Both the position numbers and the translations under genes were made by a program. DNA of 64,000 bases from Enoplolaimus lenunculus (Eukaryota; Nematoda; Enoplea; Enoplida; Thoracostomopsidae), in assembly GCA_030248215.1 (NCBI GenBank), contig JASANG010004046.1, forward strand, positions 186,001 through 250,000, written 5' to 3'. Of this stretch, positions 28,001 through 36,465 are shown one piece after another. Numbering within the stretch: the stretch's first letter is position 1; every line of letters starts with the position of its first letter. The notes below the pieces were generated by a model. That model was not told the DNA's origin and made no database searches. It saw nothing but the letters and a program-made list of their open reading frames with translations.

Positions 28001-31000
28001 GATGAACTAATGAATCTCACCCAGTGATTGTCCCAGCTATACGTCTAGAGTAAGTTCTGAAATCCGTAGTGGATAAAGGCGGGAGGTTAGAGGGGATACA
28101 TTTCATATCGAATTAGCGACGAGTAAAACACTTTTCAGTATCATTTAGAATTACTTCCTGGATCGTATAGGCCAGATAAATTTTTATACACGAGGTTATA
28201 CCTACCCGGAATCAAATGTTGACAACGCCCCAGTCTAAAATGTGATTGCGATCTTAGATGGTGTAAAATGATTTAGTTTTGCCTGGTTCTGGTACTCGGT
28301 CAAAACCCATATCAGCTGCGGTGTCATATAGGTTTTCAAATAATCAAATTTGCACCAAACCTTAAATTTAGACTGTAAAATTTGGCGTCAAAGTTATGCG
28401 AAGGGTATTAAATTTACTCCCAGTGTTGAATTCAGCCAAGTATTGGTGCTTTAATTTCAGCTACACGGGGTTGGAGTTGTGAAAATTTCTCAGGTTTTAT
28501 AGCTCCATTGAGAATTTCGTCCTAGAGATCGTGGATAAACGTACGCCCCGTATTTATTTAAATATCATTTGTGTTGGTGTATAAGCAAGCAACAACCAAT
28601 GACTATATGCCTTTCAGGAATTATCCTTAAACTTGGCGAATAAAAGGCTGTTAAACCGATGCACAAGAGACAAATAAAATTTTATGTCACGCGGCGGCGA
28701 CTTAGCTACCGATTTGCGCGTCAATTAAAGTGCGAAAATAAACAAATTTATTCAACCGAACGAAACGGCGGGCGTAATTATATACCACGAGATGGCCATA
28801 TATTTTGGAGTTAGGTATATGTTGGAAGTAATGGCATTGGTCATACGGTCAGTTGCTCAACAGGATTTCAGAGGGGTCGGCTCCTCCAATTTTTGAAGTC
28901 AGAAAAATTTGCATATCAGAATGAAAAATGCCTTTGCATATGTGCCTCACTTAATTTCGAATCAGCTACAGCACCCTTGCTTAAACATCAAGTCTGGACA
29001 GTGATCGGGTAGTGACCACAAATGTGGACGGTGAGAAACGAACTTTCCAGAGCTATAGCCAGAAATATAGAATTCAAAGCTATAATTGTTGCCTTTCATA
29101 CCCACACGAGGTGAACTTTGAACCAAATAAGTTTACCAGACCACCATAGTCAGCCTTTGTTTTGGCCAATATTCGCGTTTCAATGAAATTTATTTCTGCG
29201 AAATGAACGGCAAATGTCCTTGCTGGTTAACCAAATCGAACATTGTAAAAATTACCCCGAATGATATATTCAATATATTCCTGCATATAGCCTCCAATCT
29301 GTCTAAAGCGTGGAAACTAATTAATACTGTATTCGTTTGAATATGAAACAAAAGTACAGAACATTATTGTAAAAGTTTATGGGACCCCTTAATTAAAATA
29401 GATTATTGCTGGCGGATCCAGAGCGGATTTTCAAGTCCTCGGCCTTCCCGCAGGTACGCGTCAAAAGTAAAATTTTGTGCTAAGGTTTAATATTAAAACT
29501 GCGTTCGTAACCTCGCTCGCGAGCTTTTATCACTATTACGTATATCACACATGCCGAAGTCAAAAAATTCTAAATCAGCCGCTGAAGATCGTAATATCCA
29601 TAGTGATTCGTACTGTATAGTGACAAACCTTTCATCATAAAAACATCAGGTGTTCGAATAATTCCGTCACCGTCCGCCCCCCTGTGAAGTTTAGACCCCA
29701 ATTTGTCTGGGGGTTAAAATTAATTATATACAAATGTGTCAAAATGTATTTGAAACAAAACATTGAAATGATAAAATTGTGAAAATTCCCGGTTAATATT
29801 ATTCGTGAAACAATTGTTAACAAAAGGCAACTGCAACACCTGCATTCAGGGTTCATATTCTCAAATGTGTACAGCACCTATCTCTAGAGTGATAGGTTTT
29901 GGTAGCTTGCAAACTGTTGCGGTTGCTGATCTAAAAATTGGTACAGAGTTACAACGGATTAAATCTGAAAGTGTGCTAAATTTCGAAGCTCACCATTGAC
30001 TGGTTCAAAAATTATCACCAACTAACTGGTGGTAGGAGCTACACACATTTGAGAATACGGGTACAGGTGTTAATTACTTGTATGGATTGCCAATCCGTTA
30101 CAAATGGGTGTTTTATTTTGCAATCAAAACAATGATTCACTTGCAACTGAAACTTTATTGATGGGTTTTCAAACACAACTTGTAGCCACAAGTTGCAACT
30201 GCAAGTTCTCATTACAAAAACTTGTATATACGTGTATATTGCAGTTGCGAGTTCTCGGGCAAATACTTGGACGTGTGAACGGAGCTTCAACTATTTTCGC
30301 TATAAAAAACTTTCTTAGAATTTTCATGGATTACTTATTTGGTTATCCAAAGAATCAGCCGCCCTAGTTTTATTTGCATTCTCTACCCTCAAGAATCCGG
30401 GTGACTGTTCCCTGTTCCCCGCCCGTTACTGTACTTGAAAACTTAAGTATAGATTAGTGGCCAACTCATATACGTAGCGTCTCTTTTCTAAAGTTTAATT
30501 TACTTTAAATCAGTAGGTGTTCTTAAATTGTTAATTTTACATTGAAATAAAATACACTTTTATTTATCAAACTCATTCAATTTCAAGAGTTTCCCCCTGG
30601 AGTACGGCAGATGTATTTAGTAAAATTAGAATTTCTTAAAATAAAACTGTTCGAAAATACATAGCTAGCGCAGCTGGTTTTAGGTCAACAACTCGCGTAA
30701 TCCCGTAGTAGTCTACGACGCTTTACTTTGAATTGTGAAACAAAAATTTACTTTTATTATTGAAATTTAAGTATTTCTTAATAGTTTGATATAAGTTTAA
30801 GTGGCCTTTTGCATCAATCACGGCCCGCTGCGGTATAATACTAGACGGATAAGCTTGTCGAAAACGTTGAACAAAGTAGTTCACCATATCTTGGCTGGCC
30901 GGCGGTAATGACAGTTTAAATTTTTAAATTTCAATTTAATATACTTAAAAAATTGCATCATTTATTTTAAAGATCCACATAACTCAAGAAACAACATTGC

Positions 31001-34000
31001 AAATTTTAATCAACCATTGTAAATGAACCACTTTTAATTGAAAAACGTGTATCGTGTGGGTCCAGCCAGAGGATGTGCCAAGGGACTCAGACCCCTCCTG
31101 GAAAACATTTTGTCCCCCCCTAGAAAATTCTCAACCGACCTATGCCTAATAAAACTGTTCAGCCATTCTCTCCCACATGCGCTACAATGCAACAAGTTTG
31201 TAGTCCACGCCGCGGTTAGAGGAAAACAAGGAGGGCTCTTTTTGGAGGAATTTTTCCAACTTCTAGAACATTTTCAACCTTGCTTGTAAGTCATCGAAAA
31301 CGCTTCTATGGCACTCTGAAAGATATTTTTGTCCCCCGCTACAACTACAAAGTGAACTGGCTGCGGGCCTGGTATTGAAATGATGAACATAGCTTGAACG
31401 TTGATGCAGGCTAGGCACTTCAAACATCAATTTGGCTGTAACAAAACCCGTCACTCTGACGTTTTGATGAACAATTTGCATCGCAAAATTACTATCATAC
31501 CATTGACACACTCAAGAGTGTTCATAATTGTTAGGATTTCACAAATAATCCGTACCAAACATGCATAAGTTTTTAAGATATTTTATGAAATGCTTACTAT
31601 GTTTTATTTATCAAATATGTTTATGCAGTTTATGGTATTTGTTAAATTTTTTACAATCACTCAGTTTTTAATGGGCTGGAACTAGCAGGGGTAAGTTTAA
31701 AAATCAATTGATTTGACGTATCAAATTTGAAAATAAACATATTAAGTTGACAAATGTCAGCATTGTAGCATCCTGTAGGTCTCACAAAATGCGGGTTTAC
31801 GCCGCACTCTCGAAAATTTTCAACCTTGCTTGCAAGGTCATAAAAAAACCCATGTATGTTCCTCCCGAAAACTTTTCAGCCTTCCGCTAGCAAGGTAAGC
31901 TGGCTACGTATTTTAGTACTGTTATTTGGGAGTTGAAAAACATGGGGACGACATACGTTCACAGTAGACAAATCTCCAATCGTTCTCGCGAGATACGCTT
32001 GGAATTCTATTGTTCAAATGAAATTACTCTTTTTGCATAACCAAACCTACATGTTCTCTTAGCAATAATTTTCGTTTCTCAATGTAGTCTTTGAATTGTA
32101 AATAATTTTCTACTACTATTCCTTTATACATTAAATGTTAACAAATGCACAGGATACATCGTTAGCCATGTGTAAATTACTATTTCTAAGAAATTTACGC
32201 ATGACCGGACCTATTATTATAAGGTTTCAGGGCGGACACGTTGAAAGAGGGGAGTTACTGAGAGTCAACCAACCCCCTACTAAATTAGCTCTTTCCATGA
32301 GCGCTGCAAGAGAGCGGCCACCCTTCGAAATTTCAAAACCAAAACTTTGTATTAAGTTTTAATGCTAAAATTGCGTTTGCGTTCGTTCTTGTTCGCGGAG
32401 TTGGAAGCCCGTTGTTGGTTGCGTTGCCGCGCTCCTGCCACCCTACTGGAAAAGAAGTAGCCCTGCTCCTGGCTCACGTGAAATCCTCACCTGCTCCTAC
32501 GGAAAATTTTTTTAGATCTCCGACTGGAAAGTTGAACGGACTACAGAGCTGTTTCAGGGTACTGCATATGGTGGTAGAATAGCAAAACCCCCTTTAGGCG
32601 CAGGACAGGTCTTGCAACAATATGCCAGCAGAAGGACTTTTAAAAATTTACGTCTTGAATTGCGTCAAGATTTCTGAACGGAATAGCCTACTGTCGGCCC
32701 ATAACCAGCAGACAGAGCTAAGAAAGATCAGTTTTTGCGAGAAGTATGTAAGGATATACAATTATTTACAACAGACGTTGAAACTTGTCTAGGAGATTTA
32801 TTGGGGCTAACACCCCCTGTCATCTTATGGCTACGGGCCCGGACAGAGGAAAACAAAGTTGGTTGAAAATTAAAGGGGACGTTGTTGGTGGTCTGAAGGG
32901 AATATGCCACGGTCCCTCTCCTACGTTGTTCGACCTGGTTGTGTTTAAATTCGAATTTTTGCCGATACACATCAGTGGTATACTTAATTACATTGTGTGC
33001 TTTGCAAATGTATAAATACAATGTTGAATACATTTACTGACAGATGCAAATAAAAACATTGCTTCAATTAAAAATAATCACAGGATCTGAAGGTTTAGGC
33101 TGAAAAGGATTTAAACATCATGTCTAAGGTAATGGTATTTATACAAAAATATTTTATACACGCGGCAAAATGCAACCATAGATTGGGTACGTAGTTAAAA
33201 AAGAGGGTTCGGTCCCCACTGGAAGAATTTTGGCTGCTCCTAGAAGATTTTCAACCTTCCTTGTAAGTTCATCGAATACCTTTGAATGCCCTTACTAAAT
33301 TATTCTTAGCTCCCCAACCTAGTAAGGCGAGCTGGCTACGGGCCTGCCACAAATTTACCTTCGGCAGAACATTGAGCTACGGTAGAATTTTCCCCTAGTG
33401 TCTAGTGAATTTAGACCCTAATATTTTAGTACTTTTATAAAAGTGCTATCATAAAACTTGTTTGTTTGTAACGTTGGTGCAGTTTTAGACGTGGCAATTA
33501 CCGAAATTTCTTAAAAAGACGCTTAAAATATATAAATTCTTGAGAACACGTTACCGATAAAGTTGACAATACTTTAACCAATTATTGTTAACATCAGCAA
33601 ATTACACATTACTTTAAACATCCAAAGTTTGCTTTACCTCCGGCTCCGGCAAACTGTTTTTGATTTCTAACTAAAGTATTATAACGTATTCAAATCCAGT
33701 TGAGATTTGGAAGTGGATATGTATAAAAACGGTGCCAAGCGACTAGTCAACGTGGTTGCTAATTTGCAACACTAGAATATTCCTGATTAAAGTTTATAAG
33801 AATGCGTTCTATTTTTAAATACTGATTTTTGTTTATATACGCAACAATCATTGCAATAGCTGGATCGCTGCCTAAAATACGTATATGGGACGTTCCAGTT
33901 TTAAACTACAGATTTTCTGCAGTTCAAAATTGCTCACTTATGTTGGCAAACAAAAACGTTTAAATGAGGGTGCACAGTCCCAAAAAGATGACATGATTAC

Positions 34001-35143
34001 GCACATGAATGATATCACGACTTCCATTTTCCATTAAACCTTGGGTTCAGTTGAATTAAACCTTAAGTTGATACCGGGATGTGTCTTTATTAAAGCATAC
34101 ATATATGTAGGTGTATAATACATGGGTGTATATGTAATGTATATATTTTTAGATTTAAATTATGATCGATTAGTGTGATTTAGGTGTTTCTAAAATGCTC
34201 AGAACAATCATATCGGTGTCTTTTAAAACCAGAAATGGTTCGGCGACCTGGTTTATAGAAAATCTTGCTATTTGCTATTAAAAGCCGACATTTTTTTCAG
34301 AAATAGCAGAATAAATAAAAATAATGCATTTAGCCCATTTCGCGCATAGAGTATACTATAAGCAATTCTGCGCAAACTGTGTATAGAAAATAATATGCAA
34401 TCTACGGTGTTTCCGCGATTGCACAGTGCAAATCTTTACAAGTCATACACAACCCCTTTGGCCAAGACCGTCAAGCTCTCGTAGTGGCTTTGTATTGGGT
34501 TCATATCCTAGCTTAAAATGAAGCATCAAATGACATTGAAAATACTCAAATCAAGCAATGTCAAGAATGAAATTATACTGCAAAATGAAACAGTCATATC
34601 TACGTATTGAGTAAATGTAATTAAAACAATTCACAACTCGTCGCCCTACAACTTGTCGAAAACAGCTACCTAAGCCTATGACTAAACATAATCCTATGCT
34701 CAGCCTGATTGTAGGCGGCAAATTGTCATGATTCTGAGCTGTCAGTTACGAGCATACATACGGTCGACGACTTATCCGAGCGACGCAAAATCGTGACACT
34801 ACTGGGGCGGATCTAGAAATTTATTATTGAGGGCTATATATAATAGCAATAAAAGCGCGCAAACGAAGCTAACGATAAGCCAATACAATTTTTTTATTAA
34901 ATTTTTTTTACAAAAGTCTTGCTTTTAATCTTTGTTGGTCGGTCTATCTGCCTGGGTGCCCCTATTGGATCCCCTACGGTATCACCAATTCAAAAAAGAA
35001 ACACGACTTACCGTTGCCGAGCGTTCAAATTGAGCCAAACAATTCGCTTGACATCGGGCGCTTGTGAGTTCATCTAGTTGAGTTGAAATCGATTCAACAA
35101 TTGTCCAAATATAAAAACCGGATATAAACAGTCCCGGAAGCAT
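3499..35143 (-). CDS. ANOS1: Anosmin-1 (KAL1/ANOS1) homologue, 14 coding exons
   Basis: Secreted, heparan-sulfate-binding extracellular matrix protein; in vertebrates and nematodes the family acts in FGF-receptor signalling, neurite branching and cell migration. Join (minus strand): 35143-35012, 24734-24660, 13710-13648, 12980-12870, 11159-11054, 10133-9943, 9466-9334, 8821-8087, 7505-7293, 7017-6914, 6156-5982, 5571-5282, 4969-4828 (or 4824), 4051-3499. Every junction up to exon 13 keeps phase. Order of domains: signal peptide 1-20; Cys box 31-116 with all 11 family cysteines; WAP 116-154 with eight cysteines; FN3-1 about 165-265; FN3-2 about 275-500; FN3-3 about 555-662; FN3-4 about 700-810. 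The conserved cysteines of FN3-3 (602, 634) and of the linker after it (663, 676) are present. Human anosmin-1 is 680 residues, also from 14 exons as I recall; this one is longer because of an insertion in FN3-2 and possibly a long tail. Identity is very sure; the last exon is not. Total is 841 or about 1008 residues depending on the exon 13 donor. Confidence 0.93.
4828..4969 (-). CDS. ANOS1: ANOS1 exon 13: end of FN3-4, ambiguous donor
   Basis: Residues 777-823, phase 0 in, TATTTTAG acceptor. The FN3 motif LNQLSPNSRYLVQVQAMSKT is intact and aligns with human NLRPSTLYRLEVQVLTPG. Two GT dinucleotides occur 4 bases apart at its end: the consensus GTGAGT after 4828, and GTTACT after 4824. They give different reading phases for exon 14, so the end of this exon decides the C terminus. 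Confidence 0.87.
5282..5571 (-). CDS. ANOS1: ANOS1 exon 12: start of FN3-4
   Basis: Phase 1 to phase 0, CTGTTTCAG acceptor and GTAAGT donor; residues 680-776. A 40-residue linker (NSAGPWTSENILC and on) leads into VTAECVWSLP with B-strand Trp724 and NQITAYRVMYG, matching human ITGHFSWKMA and QPMTGFQVTW. Confidence 0.9.
5982..6156 (-). CDS. ANOS1: ANOS1 exon 11: end of FN3-3 and Cys linker
   Basis: Phase 0 to phase 1, TTTTAG acceptor and GTAAGT donor; residues 622-679. Contains LYDLQFGCQYTVNVTS, aligned with human LQDLSFSCKYKVTVQP, then TFETPKC and KPYC, matching the human TTPPC and VGC pair. Confidence 0.92.
6914..7017 (-). CDS. ANOS1: ANOS1 exon 10: middle of FN3-3
   Basis: Phase 1 to phase 0; residues 587-621. 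Reads PDATRYDLVWWPSFC, aligning with human DPTVNRYHVRWFPEAC, including the conserved Cys602. Donor taken as GTATGC after HNVE; a GTAGAA six bases upstream would also keep frame and drop two residues. Confidence 0.87.
7293..7505 (-). CDS. ANOS1: ANOS1 exon 9: linker and start of FN3-3
   Basis: Phase 1 to phase 1, ATTTCAG acceptor and GTACGT donor; residues 516-586. After an acidic, S/N-rich linker comes KPYYQNGLLKAIISWNYLGP, matching human [20 protein letters not shown]. Trp581 is the FN3 B-strand Trp. Confidence 0.92.
8087..8821 (-). CDS. ANOS1: ANOS1 exon 8: FN3-2 with a large internal insertion
   Basis: 735 bases, phase 1 to phase 1, TTTCAG acceptor and GTTAGT donor; residues 271-515. Starts SPKAPGKPEKLAAGL, then the B-strand Trp299 and FQISWAE, and ends in the F-strand motif LKPNVRYLIEVQAIALAE (from 469). 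In human anosmin the Trp and the Leu of that motif are about 49 residues apart; here they are 170 apart. The extra 120 or so residues (about 322-455) are polar, rich in S, N, K and E, and free of cysteine. They sit in a single uninterrupted exon with no internal splice consensus needed. This FN3 domain region is part of the heparan-sulfate-binding surface in the family. Confidence 0.92.
9085..9225 (+). repeat. Single arm of the fold-back family (ANOS1 intron 7)
   Basis: Contains TTTGCATATTTGAGCTCCTC, ATGACCTCCCCTGATCATTC and GGTCAAAAAGTTAGACACAT, words shared with 45580-45740 and 46780-46890. Confidence 0.55.
9334..9466 (-). CDS. ANOS1: ANOS1 exon 7: FN3-1, second half
   Basis: Phase 0 to phase 1, TTTTAG acceptor and GTTAGT donor. 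Residues 227-270. The FN3 signature LLSPGRYYEFRVSAVNQYG is plain and aligns with human IRPSRWYQFRVAAVNVHG. Confidence 0.92.
9943..10133 (-). CDS. ANOS1: ANOS1 exon 6: FN3-1, first half
   Basis: Phase 1 to phase 0, TTTAG acceptor and GTATGT donor. Residues 163-226. The B-strand Trp is in SVIIRWVQS (Trp186), followed by LYIVQWRWG and TPWQTIS, which align with human IYVVQRRWN and THWQTVA. Confidence 0.92.
10155..10388 (+). repeat. Fold-back region rich in TGAGTT/AACTCA (ANOS1 intron 5)
   Basis: Begins near GAGAGCGAATTATTAATTTC and ends near ACTCACTGGAATTCGCGGTG; GCGAATT appears inverted at the two ends. Between them AACTCA and TGAGTT words recur about ten times in both orientations. Confidence 0.5.
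11054..11159 (-). CDS. ANOS1: ANOS1 exon 5: WAP four-disulfide core
   Basis: 35 codons plus one base; TTTCAG acceptor and GTATAA donor. Reads ECVSTCRNDGNCSG then KMKCCGEGCGTACV. This is a textbook WAP core with the adjacent CC pair, and aligns with human CVESCEVDNECSGVKKCC. Seven cysteines here plus Cys116 complete the eight. Family WAP domains are protease-inhibitor-like; in anosmin the domain contributes to FGFR1 and urokinase interactions. Confidence 0.93.
11802..12240 (+). mobile_element. TA-flanked MITE, copy 1 (in ANOS1 intron 4)
   Basis: About 439 bp with terminal inverted repeats: left CTGTAGTGACCCGAATAAGA, right CTTAATCGGGTCAATACAG, each flanked outside by TA. A near full-length second copy at 44407-44850 has the same ends and interior. 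TA duplication suggests a Tc1/mariner- or pogo-type mobiliser; no transposase is encoded. Behind the left end a further hairpin (GAGGGGGAC with GTCCCCCTC) surrounds GGCCTCTCCAGAGG. Confidence 0.8.
12529..12705 (+). mobile_element. hAT-like MITE with GGCGGATCCA ends
   Basis: 177 bp. Left end CAATGGCGGATCCA, right end TGGATCCGCCACTG, flanked by a perfect 8-bp target duplication AGTACGCC (12521-12528 and 12706-12713). Eight-base duplication and CA(G)TGGCGG-type ends are characteristic of hAT transposons. Lies in ANOS1 intron 4, about 150 bases from exon 4. Confidence 0.87.
12870..12980 (-). CDS. ANOS1: ANOS1 exon 4: end of Cys box, first WAP cysteine
   Basis: 37 codons, phase 0 to 0, TTTCAG acceptor and GTAATG donor. 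Contains SCQYSCEFIDNIL and PGTCVHQ, matching the human YECLTSCEFLKYIL and QGDCPAP. Supplies Cys98 and Cys102, and Cys116, which opens the WAP domain. Confidence 0.9.
13648..13710 (-). CDS. ANOS1: ANOS1 exon 3: Cys-box segment
   Basis: 21 codons, phase 0 to 0, TTTTAG acceptor and GTTAGT donor. It reads CARPCREDFKSVSTC then TNLHCQ, aligning with human CLEPCKESGDLRKHQC. It supplies Cys70, 74, 84 and 89. Confidence 0.9.
16745..16878 (+). mobile_element. tRNA-derived SINE (ANOS1 intron 2)
   Basis: A pol III A box (TAGCTGAGTGGTGATGG, 16767-16783) and B box (GGAGTTTGAATCC, 16808-16820) are spaced as in a tRNA, followed by a non-tRNA body with GGGGAAATAGAAAATATTCA. The body words recur at 62050-62090 and, decayed, after a second tRNA-like head at 34465-34560. 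Pairing in the acceptor and anticodon arms is too poor for a working tRNA gene. Confidence 0.65.
17142..17316 (-). mobile_element. MITE with TTAGGC-rich interior, reversed copy (ANOS1 intron 2)
   Basis: Reverse complement begins TATGTAAAGATCAGGGATGC and ends CTGTTGTATACATTGGCC, matching the copy at 26866-27062 across its length. Confidence 0.68.
20971..21141 (+). mobile_element. MITE with TTAGGC-rich interior, copy (ANOS1 intron 2)
   Basis: Left AACCCATGTACAGATTAGGG, right GATCTATTCTATGCATTGGC. Shares GTGGGACTGCAATAGAGTA and AGACTAATTTTTTGCTTAGG with the copy at 26866-27062. Confidence 0.68.
22235..22325 (+). other. Isolated GC-rich patch (ANOS1 intron 2)
   Basis: About 90 bases with CGCACGGCGGTGTGCGG and CGCCGGCGTCCGGCGGCGCG in otherwise AT-rich DNA; the two words are partly inverted and could be the ends of a small element. 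No gene seen. Confidence 0.5.
23922..24139 (+). mobile_element. MITE with CTCAAATGTGT ends (ANOS1 intron 2)
   Basis: Left CCGTAGTGTCAAATGTGTGT then AGCACCTATCA; right TAGGTGCTACACGCATTTGA then GAATTTG. About 218 bp, the same length as the other copies. Confidence 0.7.
24193..24250 (+). other. Perfect-armed hairpin (ANOS1 intron 2)
   Basis: GTACGGTGTT and AACACCGTAC, with partly paired neighbours, flank about 30 bases of GC-rich loop. It follows directly after a MITE copy ending at 24139. Nature unknown. Confidence 0.6.
24660..24734 (-). CDS. ANOS1: ANOS1 exon 2: Cys-box segment
   Basis: 25 codons, phase 0 to phase 0, with a TTTTTAG acceptor and GTAAGT donor. The end reads LCRNDDNCSS, giving Cys61 and Cys67, equivalent to the human VWCQNHKQC. 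It is isolated between two introns of about 10.3 and 10.9 kb. Confidence 0.88.
26154..26253 (+). repeat. AAAT and CAAA microsatellites (ANOS1 intron 1)
   Basis: Uninterrupted AAAT units around 26154-26179, and a short CAAA run at about 26236-26253. Confidence 0.85.
26866..27062 (+). mobile_element. MITE with TTAGGC-rich interior, best copy (ANOS1 intron 1)
   Basis: 197 bp. Left GGCCCATGTAAAGATCAGGG and right GTGTTCTTTACGTTGGCC are inverted. Interior begins GTGGGACTGCAATACAGTAA, then runs through repeated TTAGGC-like words. Alignable copies: 20971-21141 and, reversed, 17142-17316; shorter pieces near 805-945, 1155-1285 and 1395-1485. Confidence 0.72.
27451..27666 (+). mobile_element. MITE with CTCAAATGTGT ends (ANOS1 intron 1)
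   Basis: Left GCCCATATTTCCAAATGCAT then ATAGCACCTATC; right GGTGCTACACACATTTGAGT then ATACGGGC. Interior GAACTGTTGCAATTGC and CTTATCACCAACTAAC match the copy at 29848-30063. Confidence 0.75.
29848..30063 (+). mobile_element. MITE with CTCAAATGTGT ends, about 215 bp (ANOS1 intron 1)
   Basis: Left TATTCTCAAATGTGTACAGC then ACCTA; right GAGCTACACACATTTGAGAA then TACGGGT; the two are inverted repeats of about 25 bp. Interior has AACTGTTGCGGTTGC and TTATCACCAACTAACTGG, shared with the copies at 27451 and 23922. Confidence 0.75.
31057..31371 (+). mobile_element. hAT-like MITE with GTAGCCAG ends, enlarged copy
   Basis: Left TGGGTCCAGCCAGAGG, right AACTGGCTGCGGGCCTG. About 315 bp, nearly twice its relatives: the segment ending in TTCTCAACC near 31135 recurs as TTTTCAACC near 31280, so the copy holds an internal duplication or a nested second copy. 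Target duplication weak (GTATCGTG/GTATTGAA). Confidence 0.6.
33184..33346 (+). mobile_element. hAT-like MITE with GTAGCCAG ends (ANOS1 intron 1)
   Basis: Left TGGGTACGTAGTTA, right GCTGGCTACGGGCCTG; flanks CCATAGAT and CCACAAAT agree at 6 of 8. Interior AGAAGATTTTCAACCTTCC and TTGTAAGTTCATCGAA align with the other copies. Confidence 0.72.
34465..34560 (+). mobile_element. tRNA-derived SINE, decayed copy (ANOS1 intron 1)
   Basis: Shares CGTCAAGCTC with the copy at 16745 and carries a B-box remnant GGGTTCATATCCTAGC. The A box is degraded. Confidence 0.45.
34801..34979 (+). mobile_element. hAT-like MITE, GGCGGATCCA family, long form
   Basis: Left CTGGGGCGGATCTAGA, right TATTGGATCCCCTACGG; interior ATATAATAGCAATAAAAGCG and AACGATAAGCCAATACAA align with the other long copies. 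Lies at the 5' end of ANOS1 intron 1, just inside exon 1. Confidence 0.6.
35012..35143 (-). CDS. ANOS1: ANOS1 exon 1: start codon, signal peptide, first Cys pair
   Basis: 44 codons, ending in phase 0 at a consensus GTAAGT donor. It begins MLPGLFISGFYIWTIVES, a hydrophobic signal peptide, with cleavage probably around residues 18-22. The end reads SARCQANCLAQFERSAT; its C-x3-C (Cys31, Cys35) matches the ARCASRC start of the human Cys box. The start codon is chosen because it opens directly on the signal peptide; a second ATG 10 bases upstream is out of frame. Confidence 0.9.
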
Positions 35144-35153
35144 TGTGTTCCAT
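35094..35153 (-). other. Upstream ORF overlapping the ANOS1 start codon
   Basis: An ATG lies 10 bases before the anosmin start and opens a 19-codon frame that ends at TGA inside exon 1. If the transcript includes it, a scanning ribosome would meet it first and initiation at the main start would be reduced. Seen directly; whether it lies in the mature 5' UTR is unknown because no transcription start was identified. Confidence 0.45.
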
Positions 35154-35741
35154 CAAACTATCACCGACCGGATGTTAAGACCACGGAATATTCAGTCCCC
35201 AAAGCGGACGTTGCCGTAAAGTCATTTTTTTGGCTTCAATAAAAGGTTCTGAATGCTGGACGCCGAGTTAAGATGGAGGCATTTAGTAAATTTTACCAAT
35301 AGCAAATTTCTTAGCTGGCTTCAATTCTTCTAATTTTACTAAATATATAGCGATGTTTAAGGTTGATTTTAGTGCCGCTAATTGACCTGAAATATAAATT
35401 AACTATATGATCGTTATAAAGTTTGCGCTGTACCCAGTTATAGGGATTGGTAGAGGGCATTGGCTTTGAAAATGCAGAATTTACAAGTCGTTCTTATCCG
35501 GTTCTACCTCTGGTTTACATAAAAATCACTGATGATACATATTTATGTGAGCGAAATTGTATGATTACCGCTATAGCACTATATGTAATAAATTACTTAT
35601 GCATTTATATACTTAGGCTACCGACTTAAATTAGATAAGTAACGTTGTTAAGTAATTAAGTAAAGAATTGGGAAACTGAGCCAAAGTTTTTCACGCTTAA
35701 TTTTAATAAACAGTCCCTAAAAATATCCTAAATGCAATTCA

Positions 35742-35920
35742 CATTTCTTTGTTCAAACTGACGAGCTCCTACAACTGCGGACCTCAAAACCTGCAAAGAA
35801 ATAGGACACAACAAATGCGAAAAATGTGCTTAATTTTGAAAATCGCAATGCAGTAGTGCAAACGTTACAAGACCTATCGCCAACTGGTGTTCGATGTTAC
35901 ACACATTTGAGAATACAGGC
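35742..35920 (+). mobile_element. MITE with CTCAAATGTGT ends, decayed copy
   Basis: Right end GATGTTACACACATTTGAGA then ATACAGG is clear; the left end (TTGTTCAAACTGACGAGCTC) is diverged. Interior ACAAGACCTATCGCCAAC matches the family. Lies about 600 bases upstream of the ANOS1 start codon. Confidence 0.6.
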
Positions 35921-36465
35921 CATTGACACAGGTTCAATATTAAACTACTACGAAACGAGATATACAAATATACACTGAAATTTTAACGAAGACTTTTGGT
36001 TCCATCTCTGTTGCTGCCAGTGACGTTTAGGATTTAAACAATAGCAGCCGACCTACCATGCAAATTGCTAAATTTAAATATACAAAACTGACAAACGAAA
36101 ACTAAACGCATTGGGCCCCTACTTCCAAAAACATTCCCTATAAACATACCAATACAATAAATTATAAAAGGGGTATCCACCAAAAATTCTATGGTGACGA
36201 TAAAAACGGGCAATTTTGAAGGAGTAGCTTCTAATTGCTAAATACTAAAATACGAAATTTTTCCGCAATTTTTACGCTTGTTATCTAGAAACATTTGCAT
36301 AAGCTTGTACCCTCTTAAGATGAAGTCCTGACTACGGCTGAGACCATTAAAGAATTAAAACCCTTTGTTTGTCAATATAGAACACATTTTGACCAAGCCA
36401 GCAGCGAGTCATATTGTGATTTTTGACCCACAAAAGCCACCGCAAACTTAACCGGACATTTGTGT

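Larger units (their letters stand above)
24735..35011 (-). other. ANOS1 intron 1, 10.3 kb
   Basis: Holds members of at least five transposon families, two microsatellites and reverse fragments of the GGCGGATCCA family near 29410-29530 and 32318-32420. No other gene recognised on either strand. Confidence 0.8.
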
